From: Candidatus Scalindua sp. SCAELEC01
GTDB lineage: Bacteria > Planctomycetota > Brocadiia > Brocadiales > Scalinduaceae
Reading direction: 5' to 3'
Assembly (NCBI GenBank): GCA_004282745.1
Contig: SHMT01000021.1
Location: forward strand, 17,729 to 81,728
Length of the DNA stretch: 64,000 nucleotides
The notes under the pieces were generated by a model. The model was not told the origin of the DNA. It saw only the letters and a program-made list of their open reading frames with translations, and ran no database searches. A program made the translations under genes and the position numbers. Shown one piece after another: positions 45,445-53,021 of this stretch (its first letter is position 1; the number at the start of each line of letters is the position of its first letter).

Positions 45445-45503
45445 TCTGATTACCTCCTTAATCTTTAAAAGTTTTTTGTAATGATACATCTTTTATGTAT
45501 TAA

Positions 45504-45697
45504 TTAAATTTCTTCTTTTGATAATATTTTAGCCGCGTAGTCAAGTATAGCTAAAATATCTTCATAAGTGATTTCAAATTCTTAATAACATCCTGATATG
45601 TCATCCCTCCAGCAAGTTTACCTAAAATAAGGTGAATGGGAACACGTGTCCCAGTAATTACCGATTTACCAAAACGAATATCATCATTCACACTGAT
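45504..45697 (-). pseudogene. DUF433 antitoxin-like gene, MITE-truncated and frameshifted
   Basis: The minus strand reads NDDIRFGKSVITGTRVPIHL, then ILGKLAGGMTYQDVIKN, then loses frame; a +1 shift restores ITYEDILAILDYAAKILSKEEI. This order is the DUF433 family, usually paired with PIN toxins. The family 1 MITE at 45698 removes the N-terminal codons. No neighbouring DUF5615-type toxin is seen. Confidence 0.65.
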
Positions 45698-45944
45698 CTT
45701 AGGGTTCAGAAAAAAATAACTTGTTAATTTTTCGCCCGTCCGAACGGTATGAGCCGGGCGGGCGCTCAGTTTTAGGTCAGGTTTGGTCGATCTGATCGAA
45801 CTGAACCGCAGGCGTAGCCTGAGCTACACCGAGGATTCGGCGAGTGAAGAGTGGACGAAGATGTCCTGAAAATGAGATGCCCGCCCGGCCTACCAGCCAT
45901 TCGGACAGGCGAAAATGCCAAGTTATTCTTTCCTGAACCCTAAG
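45698..45944. mobile_element. MITE-like element, family 1 (second full copy, reversed)
   Basis: 247 bp. CTTAGGGTTCAG...AATAACTTG at the left mirrors CAAGTTATTCTTTCCTGAAC-CCTAAG at the right. The interior holds the same core as 5300-5517 in opposite orientation, including GGCCTACCAGCCATTCGGAC. It is inserted at the 5' end of the DUF433 gene. Confidence 0.78.
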
Positions 45945-45981
45945 TACTATTTCCTCAGATTTTATCTCTTACATCCACATT

Positions 45982-46431
45982 TTAAAAAAATGTTTGGTAA
46001 GATCCTCTATCCCTCGAGAGAAGAAGTTCTGCATGAATCAGGGCATGAGCGCCTATCATAAAGTCACTGACCATCCGTTGTCTGGTAGCTATAATGCTAC
46101 TGCAGTTCTCACAATGTACAGTGACAAACTTTCCACATTATGAACACTGTAATTGCTTTTTTCTCCTCTTTGAGTAACCTTTCCACATTTTTCCGGAAAG
46201 AGCAAGTGCCTTTTTATTTGAGTGAACCAGTTTTGTCGAAGTACTCGACAAAAATTATTCCACCTCTGATTCAGAGGCAAATTGAGAGGCCAACTCAGCA
46301 TACACAACTTCCGATAGTATCAGTTGCCCTTGTCCAAGGTACGCATCAATCACATTTTTGGAATCCGCAAAATGCTTTTTATCCGCGAACAGTATACCAA
46401 GGAGAATATTTGTATCAACCGCTGTTATCAT
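45982..46431 (-). pseudogene. vapC: VapC-type PIN ribonuclease, inactivated
   Basis: The start (ATG 46431) overlaps the vapB stop by ATGA. It reads MITAVDTNILLGILFADKKH, with the first PIN Asp intact, then meets an in-frame TAA at codon 59 (46255-46257). After further damage another frame continues [20 protein letters not shown], then LLLSRDRG, the conserved PIN C-terminus. At least one nonsense mutation and one frameshift are present. Confidence 0.75.
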
Positions 46432-46595
46432 TTTCCTCTCATTTCTTTAATAATTGTAACGCTTCCTTTTTTTATATAAAAGAGACCGTCCTTTTCTTCA
46501 AATTGAAGCTTATCTCCAGGTGATACCCCAATTTTATCCCGGATCTTTTTGGGAATTGTAATCTGTCCTTTAGATGTCAACTTAGCCGTAAGCAT
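46428..46595 (-). CDS. vapB: VapB/AbrB-type antitoxin
   Basis: 55 aa from ATG 46595 (GGAGG 8 bp upstream); the longer frame adds an implausible leader. LTSKGQITIPKKIRDKIGVSPGD is the swapped-hairpin AbrB/SpoVT DNA-binding fold. It is intact although its partner vapC is broken, so it may persist only as a repressor. Confidence 0.82.
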   Translation of the reverse strand: MLTAKLTSKGQITIPKKIRDKIGVSPGDKLQFEEKDGLFYIKKGSVTIIKEMRGK

Positions 46596-46899
46596 GATTT
46601 TTACCTCCAAGTAAGAAATATTAATTCCTACTTGTGATGTAAGGAGATTAGCCCCTGTTGTCAAGAAGCAAAAACGCGGATCCATGTCCTATTCAACACA
46701 CTACTTACAAAGATACTCCTTAGATTCAGGATTCTATAGTGTAAGTTCAAAATACTCAACTATAAACCCACTTATAATCGTGAAACTGACGAAGACCATT
46801 TCTGATTTAGCTGTAGGTCCGGGTGCTATCGAGACTATGTTACTCGCTGTGCTGACCCACCTTAAGAATAGAATATTGGTGAAGAATAATTAGGCAGTG

Positions 46900-46933
46900 A
46901 GTGGTGAGTTGGTTATCTGACCAACTCGCCACT
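46900..46933 (-). terminator. Strong hairpin downstream of the cyclophilin gene
   Basis: AGTGGTGAGTTGGT (46900-46913) pairs with ACCAACTCGCCACT (46920-46933) over 14 bp with one mismatch and a 6-nt loop. It is ~28 bp after the cyclophilin stop. There is no clear U-tract, so it may be a 3'-end stabiliser rather than a true intrinsic terminator. Confidence 0.55.
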
Positions 46934-46960
46934 CCTCAATATCCTTAATGCAGTCAATAC

Positions 46961-47380
46961 TCACTCTTCGATTGTTATCGATTCTATCGTATCTGCAACT
47001 TCAATCTGATTGACAACATCCATATCTTGGGTCCGTCCAAAGACGGTATGAACGCCATCAAGATGGGGAGTATCGACATGTGTGATGAAAAATTGACTCC
47101 CTCCGGTATCCTTGCCTGCATGTGCCATCGAGAGTGTACCTGGAGTATGCAACTGCTTATTAATTTCACACTTGATCTTGTAGCCTGGTCCTCCCATACC
47201 CGTTCCATCGGGACAACCTCCCTGGATCATGAAATTTGGAATTACCCGGTGGAAGGTTAATCCGTCATAGTATCCCTTCTTCGATAGATCGACGAAATTT
47301 TTAACCGTTTCAGGAGCATCCTCATCGAAAAGCTCTAAATTAATGGTACCTTTGCTCGTTTTCATAATTGCTTTTGACAT
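46961..47380 (-). CDS. Peptidyl-prolyl cis-trans isomerase, cyclophilin type
   Basis: 139 aa, short single-domain cytosolic cyclophilin. [19 protein letters not shown] carries the catalytic Arg. [31 protein letters not shown] and the closing VVNQIE complete the active site. It speeds proline isomerisation during folding. No signal peptide. Family 2 MITEs lie upstream. Confidence 0.94.
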   Translation of the reverse strand: MSKAIMKTSKGTINLELFDEDAPETVKNFVDLSKKGYYDGLTFHRVIPNFMIQGGCPDGTGMGGPGYKIKCEINKQLHTPGTLSMAHAGKDTGGSQFFITHVDTPHLDGVHTVFGRTQDMDVVNQIEVADTIESITIEE

Positions 47381-47445
47381 CTGTAATCCTCATAAAAAAG
47401 GTTTTTCGGTGCTGTGCACCCGTATTAAATGCATAAATTTAATGA

Positions 47446-47549
47446 TATACTAAAACCGATTTGGTTTTCGGTCTTACCCGTCCCCGCCAGAAAGAGCGTT
47501 GTTCAATTGATCTCGGATTTTATCCGAAAACTATTATGAGACGAGTATA
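47446..47549. mobile_element. MITE-like element, family 2, copy C (internally deleted)
   Basis: 104 bp. TATACTAAAACCGATTTGGT (then TTTCGG) opens it and ATCCGAAAACTATTATGAGA-CGAGTATA closes it. Only a CCCCGCCAGAAAGAGCG stub of the interior remains. Confidence 0.75.
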
Positions 47550-47836
47550 TGACGATAATACCATTGTGTCATAAGAGAGTCGTTTCCTCCTGAAAACAAA
47601 TCATTATGTATTTGATTGAAGCAAGAAATTGAGTAGATCTTTACAAAACGGTCTATTCAATATAATTTATTATAACTAATCGTAACGAACAGTAAACAAA
47701 ACTCTGAGAGGTTTCTGTTTTTTTCTCTCTGTTCAAGGATACACCAAAAGTTTTCTTATAGTGCGATTTGTTGTTCAGAAAGATTTTCATTGAAATGAGA
47801 TGCAATAATTGTAAACTTACGTGTGGTAACGGAATA

Positions 47837-48002
47837 TATACTAGAACCGAATTGGTGTTCGGTTTTATCTGGAAACCAAATCTTGGTTGCCTGCCGACAT
47901 GTCGTTCAGGAGGGCCATTATCCTAGGACAAAAGGTGCCGAGGTTTTTACTCACCAAAAAATTTCCCCGGCTTTATCCGAAAACCATTATGAGATGAGTA
48001 TA
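47837..48002. mobile_element. MITE-like element, family 2, copy D
   Basis: 166 bp with TATACTAGAACCGAATTGGT at the left and CCGAAAACCATTATGAGATG-AGTATA at the right. The interior matches the GGACAAAAGGTGC part of copy B but lacks the GC-rich module. Confidence 0.75.
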
Positions 48003-48168
48003 ACGTAGTATATATAGACTGGTCCCTTAGAGTGCGTTAGTTTACCGACAGGGTGGGTGGGAAGCGGCATTCGTCTGCTGTGCATCCCATTTTCAGGCTT
48101 TATTTCCTTGATCTACACTTTTCTTGTATAAATTGGATTTGCATCTCTTATTTAATGTAAAGTAGTGA

Positions 48169-48516
48169 ATGGACAAATACTCAATTGATTTAAGAAATTT
48201 AAGGAAAGAGGTGGAGATAGATCTCTTTAAGAGTTCCGGTCCGGGTGGACAACACAAGAACAAGACGATGTCTTGCGTAAGGTTGCTACACAAACCTACC
48301 GGTATAAGGACAATTGCCACTGAATCACGCTCACAGATAAGAAATAGAGAGCTTGCCTTTAAGAGACTGCAGGTAAAATTGTTAGAGTTGAATATTGAGG
48401 AGAAAGAGCGGATTCCAACGAAAGAACCCAGATATGTAAAGCAACTCGTGCAGAAGAGCAAACGGAAAAGATCTGAAAAGAAACAATTTCGGAAGAGGAT
48501 TGAAGTTGGTGAATGA
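48169..48516 (+). CDS. Peptide chain release factor-like GGQ protein
   Basis: 115 aa. SSGPGGQHKNKTMSCVRLLHKPTG contains the GGQ tripeptide that hydrolyses peptidyl-tRNA in RF1/RF2 and in rescue factors such as ArfB. The C-terminal ~45 residues are strongly basic (QKSKRKRSEKKQFRKR), as in ArfB's mRNA-channel tail. It has no codon-recognition domain, so stalled-ribosome rescue is the probable role. A DUF799 lipoprotein gene follows 24 bp later. Confidence 0.85.
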   Translation: MDKYSIDLRNLRKEVEIDLFKSSGPGGQHKNKTMSCVRLLHKPTGIRTIATESRSQIRNRELAFKRLQVKLLELNIEEKERIPTKEPRYVKQLVQKSKRKRSEKKQFRKRIEVGE

Positions 48517-48540
48517 AAAATTTAAAAAGGGAGGGGTTGT

Positions 48541-49494
48541 ATGTCTTTACGGAAGATATTGAGTGGTTTTATGGTCGTACTTGTTTTTACGTTAATGATT
48601 ACGGGCTGTTCTTCAAATAACCGAAGAAGGACTACTGGGGACGACCAGTTCTTTTTGGATGAAGAGGGTGTCGCAGATCATGGAAAAAAGAAGGCGATAG
48701 ATAGAATTTATCAAATCGATCCGGGAGATAAGGAGTTTGAGGTATTCGACACATTTTACAAAAACCCTCCAAAAAGAGTTGCGATTCTCCCATTTGATAA
48801 CTTGGTAGGGGGCAATTATATCTTAAATGAAGTCCCCATACCCAGATTTAATAAAGATGAAGAGAGTGATTGGAACTGGACGTATGCGAATAGAGTGAGA
48901 AGATTTTTCTTTGGCCATTTCTCAGCCCGAGAATTTCAAGATATAGAACTGATGTATGTCGATAAAGTATTAAATGCCCTCAATATTAAGACCCCCAATG
49001 ATTTGAACGCGATGACTCCCCAGGAACTTGGCAGGATACTTGATGCAGATGCATTGATTTATGGGGAAATTACGGACTTTAAGAACTCGTATTATACCCT
49101 CTACGCACAGATAAGGATTGGTCTACAGATTAAGTGTGTATCAACGGAAGATGGAAGCATCTTTTTCAGAGGTAAACATTTACGATATGATAATGATATC
49201 CGTGTGGCAACAAATCCATTAGATTATCTTATCGCATCATTTCAGAACTATATGAGCCTGAGAGATGTTTATGCCGCACGGGCAAGTGAAGAGGTTGCCC
49301 GTGAGTTGGTCTTGCGAATACCCATTGTAGAGTCGTTTATTGAGGCAGAAGACTTGAGGGTTAAAGAGATGATGAAGACCAAAATGACTTCTTTGCCGGT
49401 TACGCCTCAAGCGGAAGTTGAGCAAAATACAGAGCCAGATCCAGATAGTGGCAGCCTTACTACCCTCAAGACGGTTAGTGAAAGCAACGAATGA
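48541..49494 (+). CDS. DUF799 (GNA1162-type) lipoprotein
   Basis: 317 aa, ribosome binding site GGGAGGGG upstream. The signal peptide ends in TLMITGCSS (Cys at about 23). Residues about 75-265 match the family: KRVAILPFDNLVGG, a Trp/Tyr-rich middle, LNAMTPQELGRILDADALIYGEITDF, and YTLYAQIRIGLQIKCVSTEDG. This fold is TolB-N/CsgG-like. Such lipoproteins assemble at the outer membrane. The final ~45 residues are a disordered tail. Confidence 0.8.
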   Translation: MSLRKILSGFMVVLVFTLMITGCSSNNRRRTTGDDQFFLDEEGVADHGKKKAIDRIYQIDPGDKEFEVFDTFYKNPPKRVAILPFDNLVGGNYILNEVPIPRFNKDEESDWNWTYANRVRRFFFGHFSAREFQDIELMYVDKVLNALNIKTPNDLNAMTPQELGRILDADALIYGEITDFKNSYYTLYAQIRIGLQIKCVSTEDGSIFFRGKHLRYDNDIRVATNPLDYLIASFQNYMSLRDVYAARASEEVARELVLRIPIVESFIEAEDLRVKEMMKTKMTSLPVTPQAEVEQNTEPDPDSGSLTTLKTVSESNE

Positions 49495-49529
49495 GAGAGA
49501 GTCTGTCTGTACTGTGGCTACAAAACCGC

Positions 49530-50492
49530 TCAAGTTACATTGCAGGAGACACACTTTATGCCTTGATAGGTATTTCGGTATCTTAATTCTTCTGTAATTG
49601 CCGATAGTACCTCGTTTTTGCTCGCTTGCCAGATAGGAGAGAGTAGCGTGTCTCCATGGGTATCACCAACTAACCTCTGGAGCACTATCTCAGGTGAAAC
49701 CCTTTCTAGGAAGTCGCAAGCGACTGAGACATATTCTTTCATACTCATGGTCTTAATGTTACCTTTGTAAAATTCATTTTCCATTGCGGTGTTTTTGGCA
49801 ACATAAAGGTGGTGGAGCTTAAGGCCATCAATGTCAAGGGAAGAGACGGCTTGTGCTGTCTGCATCATATCATCCCAATCCTCACCTGGAAGACCCAGGA
49901 TAACGTGCGCACAGATTTTTATATTTGACTTGTACTTTGTTCGTGTGATGGCATCTTCAAATTCCTTGTAATTGTGTCCACGATTTACCAACTGCAGCGT
50001 ACGGTCATGCATTGACTGTAAACCATACTCAATCCACACATGATACTTTTCTGTATAGCTATCAATGAGATTGAGAACATCATCGTTAATACAATCGGGC
50101 CTTGTACCAATGGAAATTCCGATGATGTCTTTGTGTAACAGTGCTTCGTCATAGCGATCTTTTAAAGTGTTGACATCAGCATATGTATTGCTGAATGATT
50201 GGAAATAGGCGATAAACTTTTCGGCACCGTACCTCCTCTTTAAAAACTGAACCCCGTTTTCTACCTGTTCCTTTATCGACGAGACCTCTTTTTTTACATT
50301 TGGACTGAAACTTTCATTGTCGCAATACGTGCACCCGCCCGAACCTTCCCGGCCATCCCTATTAGGGCAGGTGAAACCGGCATGAAGAGAGATTTTGTGT
50401 ACTTTGAAAGGGTACAATTCTCTTAAAAAATAACGAAATGGATAATAGCGGTGAGTCTTTATCCACTGCTTTTGAGTTGTAAGGGCGGTCAT
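49530..50492 (-). CDS. Radical SAM protein, TIGR01212/YhcC family
   Basis: 320 aa. The unusual cluster motif lies in CPNRDGREGSGGCTYC (Cys-x12-Cys-x2-Cys), characteristic of YhcC/TIGR01212 and close to Elp3-like enzymes. SFSNTYADVNTLKDRYDEAL, GTRPDCINDDVLNL, WIEYGLQS and HVILGLPGEDWDDMM follow in family order. The substrate is not established for most members. It converges with the DUF799 gene. Confidence 0.9.
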   Translation of the reverse strand: MTALTTQKQWIKTHRYYPFRYFLRELYPFKVHKISLHAGFTCPNRDGREGSGGCTYCDNESFSPNVKKEVSSIKEQVENGVQFLKRRYGAEKFIAYFQSFSNTYADVNTLKDRYDEALLHKDIIGISIGTRPDCINDDVLNLIDSYTEKYHVWIEYGLQSMHDRTLQLVNRGHNYKEFEDAITRTKYKSNIKICAHVILGLPGEDWDDMMQTAQAVSSLDIDGLKLHHLYVAKNTAMENEFYKGNIKTMSMKEYVSVACDFLERVSPEIVLQRLVGDTHGDTLLSPIWQASKNEVLSAITEELRYRNTYQGIKCVSCNVT

Positions 50493-50768
50493 TTTATGTC
50501 AAACATGAAAAAGTCGAATCGCTGAGAGCAATAAAGATAGTTTATTGTTTAATGCAAGTACCGTCTGTTTGGAACGGGTATGGAACAAATGTTAGGGAGC
50601 TGCGCACAGGTCAGAAAATGATGAAAGGATATTCCTAAGACGTGATAGCCAGACCGTGAATAATCAATATCGATAATATTGCGCGGAAATGAATGTGTCG
50701 AGGTTACAAACTAAGGGCAACGTTTCTCTGTTGTTGTCAAGGGATTCTGATGATAAGGTGATTTAGCC

Positions 50769-50963
50769 TTAGACTATCTCATCTTGCGCCTTTTTAATGT
50801 TCTTAATTCTCCTGTTGGCTTCACGACGACGCTTATCCGAAGGTTTCTCATAATATGCATACCGTTTTGATGCATTGATGATGCCTTCTTTATCGCACAT
50901 CTTCTTAAATCTTCTCACCGCTTCACGCAGACTCTCATTTTCGGAAATTTGAACCTTGGCCAT
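50769..50963 (-). CDS. rpsU: 30S ribosomal protein S21
   Basis: 64 aa from ATG 50963 (GGAG 9-10 bp upstream). MAKVQISENESLREAVRRFK, then KYAYYEKPSDKRRREANRR is the standard S21 pattern, with a basic C-terminal helix that binds 16S rRNA and aids initiation. The usual partners dnaG/rpoD are not adjacent. Confidence 0.94.
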   Translation of the reverse strand: MAKVQISENESLREAVRRFKKMCDKEGIINASKRYAYYEKPSDKRRREANRRIKNIKKAQDEIV

Positions 50964-51138
50964 AAACACTAACTCCATCTCTATATTTACAGAATCACTG
51001 AAAAATAAAAGGAGCTTAGTATATAGTTTAATCGAGGCAGCGTCAAGTAAAAAAGTTTTCCTCTGAAAGGTATGCAGAAAACGTCAGGTTTTTCCCCATA
51101 ACACGTTAGCTCTTATTTGCTTCCAGTGTGCGACGCTT

Positions 51139-51756
51139 TTACTTAAATCTTTGTTGGTAATCCTCCTCTAAAACAGCGTCTGTGGAGATGAAAATGGTGC
51201 CTGCACTCCTCAACGTATCCAAAGCCACTTTTTCTCCCACAGAGGTAAATGGTTTTACCGCATCGGTTACGAGATAAACCGTATATTTACGTTTGTGCAG
51301 TCCAAGTGCGGCGGCCTTGACACAATAGTCTGTTGCCACTCCAAACACAACGCAACACTCAATATTTAAGCTCCTTACAATGTTGTCTGTGTTGACATTG
51401 TCAAATATGTCCAGTGATTGTTTTTCTACGATTATTTGCTGTCGATTCAGAAGGGACCGGGTAATAGGTTGTTTGATGTTTTCGATTACGACAGAATCTT
51501 TACATTTTGTGATATCGATTTTTTGAACTCCTTCAGTCTCTTTTACACAATGGGGAGGGAAGTGCTGGAACTCCTCGTCTCCGACAGTGTGGGCGTCGAT
51601 TGATGAGAGAATCTTGATTTCATGTTCCTTCGCAAACGTGAAGAGCTTTTTGAGATTATCCCTTATGTCCACAGCGTGAGGGACGTATAAATTTCCCCGG
51701 GGATCCATAAAATCAAATTGGGTATCAATGTCTACGAATATGGTTTTGTTGTTCAG
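51139..51756 (-). CDS. Nicotinamidase/isochorismatase-family hydrolase, apparent CTG start
   Basis: The conserved N-terminus TIFVDIDTQFDFMD (catalytic Asp) lies upstream of the first ATG (51708), so that ATG is too late. In frame, CTG 51756 follows AAAAGGAG with 7 bp spacing; no ATG, GTG or TTG fits better. That gives 205 aa. Other landmarks are SSIDAHTVGDEEF, HFPPHCV (metal/Lys region), and VVFGVATDYCVKAAALGL with the catalytic Cys. It likely deamidates nicotinamide for NAD salvage. A MITE ends 1-3 bp upstream of the ribosome binding site. Confidence 0.82.
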   Translation of the reverse strand: MNNKTIFVDIDTQFDFMDPRGNLYVPHAVDIRDNLKKLFTFAKEHEIKILSSIDAHTVGDEEFQHFPPHCVKETEGVQKIDITKCKDSVVIENIKQPITRSLLNRQQIIVEKQSLDIFDNVNTDNIVRSLNIECCVVFGVATDYCVKAAALGLHKRKYTVYLVTDAVKPFTSVGEKVALDTLRSAGTIFISTDAVLEEDYQQRFK

Positions 51757-51770
51757 GCAGTTACTCCTTT

Positions 51771-51906
51771 TATACTAAAACCGATTTGGTTTTCGGATTT
51801 ACCGGAAACCAAATCTTGGTGAAGGTATCCCCGGACAAAGCGCCGAGGACTTTACTCGCTCAATTAATCTCGGATTATATCCGAAAACCATTATGGGAGG
51901 AAAATA
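51771..51906. mobile_element. MITE-like element, family 2, copy E
   Basis: TATACTAAAACCGATTTGGT opens it. The other end, TCCGAAAACCATTATGGGAG, is eroded. About 136 bp. It separates the Nudix gene from the nicotinamidase gene and abuts the ribosome binding site of the latter. Confidence 0.72.
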
Positions 51907-51914
51907 TTAAGGAC

Positions 51915-52484
51915 TTAAATCTTTAATTTATCACGGAGGAAAAACAGGCTAATAATAGTTTTTGCATCACAGATTTCCCCACTCTTAACCATTTCAAGTG
52001 CTTTGCTGAAAGGCAGAGTCACAACACAGATATCTTCATTCCCCACACCCATGTGGTTTCCCTCTTTAACCTTATCATTTGCATCCACATACGCGAGATA
52101 GAGAGAGATTTTTTCAGAGCATCCTCCCGGGCTTGGATAAATTTGTGTTAAATAGATTAACTTGTCGACCTTGAACCCTGTCTCTTCAAGCACCTCCTTT
52201 TTTGCTACCGCTATTTCACCATTATCTATTATTCCGGCTACACATTCGATGAGCCACCCTGGACCGTTGCCTACATAAGCAGGATAACGAAACTGCTTAA
52301 CGAGAACAATGGATTGTGTTTTCGGATTGTAGAGTAGGATTGCTACCGTGTTGCCCCTATTGAAATTTAATCTCACGATATCCTTACTCATGGAACCGTC
52401 AAATTTCTCGTGTTGGAGGATGACCTTGTCAACAGTGAAAATATTGTCGTACACCCTCTCGCTGTTTTTAATAATTACCTTCAT
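51915..52484 (-). CDS. Nudix hydrolase, ADP-ribose pyrophosphatase type
   Basis: 189 aa. The Nudix box is GIIDNGEIAVAKKEVLEETGF (residues about 86-106); the usual Arg of RExxEE is Lys here, while the catalytic Glu residues are kept. The N-terminal VILQHEKFDGSMSKDIVRLNFNRGNTVAIL and YPSPGGCSEKISLYLA fit the NudF group that splits ADP-ribose to AMP and ribose-5-phosphate. It lies upstream of the nicotinamidase gene on the same strand, so an NAD-metabolism pair is plausible. Confidence 0.87.
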   Translation of the reverse strand: MKVIIKNSERVYDNIFTVDKVILQHEKFDGSMSKDIVRLNFNRGNTVAILLYNPKTQSIVLVKQFRYPAYVGNGPGWLIECVAGIIDNGEIAVAKKEVLEETGFKVDKLIYLTQIYPSPGGCSEKISLYLAYVDANDKVKEGNHMGVGNEDICVVTLPFSKALEMVKSGEICDAKTIISLFFLRDKLKI

Positions 52485-52564
52485 TGCATGTCAACTCGTA
52501 AAAATATTATGATTGAATTAAAGTCTATGTCTATCGTAAGATAGTGTCAAGCAAATTTGTTATG

Positions 52565-52612
52565 CTAAGGGCTCAGGAAAGAACAACAAGTTATTCTTTC
52601 CTGGGCCCTAAG
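52565..52612. repeat. Collapsed family 1 MITE (ends only)
   Basis: CTAAGGGCTCAGGAAAGAAC joined directly to AACAAGTTATTCTTTCCTGG-GCCCTAAG. This 48-bp near-perfect hairpin corresponds to the two ends of the 218-bp element without its interior. It may also act as a terminator or RNA hairpin. Confidence 0.7.
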
Positions 52613-52796
52613 GGACAGATCGAAAATGACACGTTTTTTTATCCGTTCCCAACCGGCCAAACCAAAACCAAAAATGGGCTATTGATAAATCACAAATATC
52701 AAATCACAAACTACAAACAAATCTCAAATTACAATTCCCAAATGATCAAAATCAGTTTGTTTGAAATTTTGGATTTATTCATTGTAATTCGTTTGT

Positions 52797-53009
52797 TATA
52801 CTCATCTCATAATGGTTTTCGGATAAAATCCGAAAAAAACTGAGCGAGTAAAGTCCTCGGCGCTTTGTCCGGGGATACCTTCACCAAGATTTGGTTTCCG
52901 GCCCGCCCGGTCTGTCAACCGTTCACCAGCCACCTGACCGAATGGCTGGTAGGCCAGGCGGACGACGCTCTTTCTGACGGGGACGGGTAAAACCGAAACC
53001 CAAATTCGA
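52797..53009. mobile_element. MITE-like element, family 2, copy F
   Basis: TATACTCATCTCATAATGGT (then TTTCGGATAAAATCCGA) at the left. The interior has GAATGGCTGGTAGGCCAGGC and GACGCTCTTTCTGACGGGGA. The right end (GGTAAAACCGAAACCCAAAT) is eroded. It ends 13 bp before the mtaB ATG, so it supplies most of that gene's leader. Confidence 0.76.
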
Positions 53010-53021
53010 AGATGAGAACCT

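Noticed and set aside
46684..46893. 69-codon plus-strand ORF ending KNRILVKNN
   Set aside because: No ribosome binding site or recognised domain; it is a chance or decayed frame between vapB and the cyclophilin hairpin.
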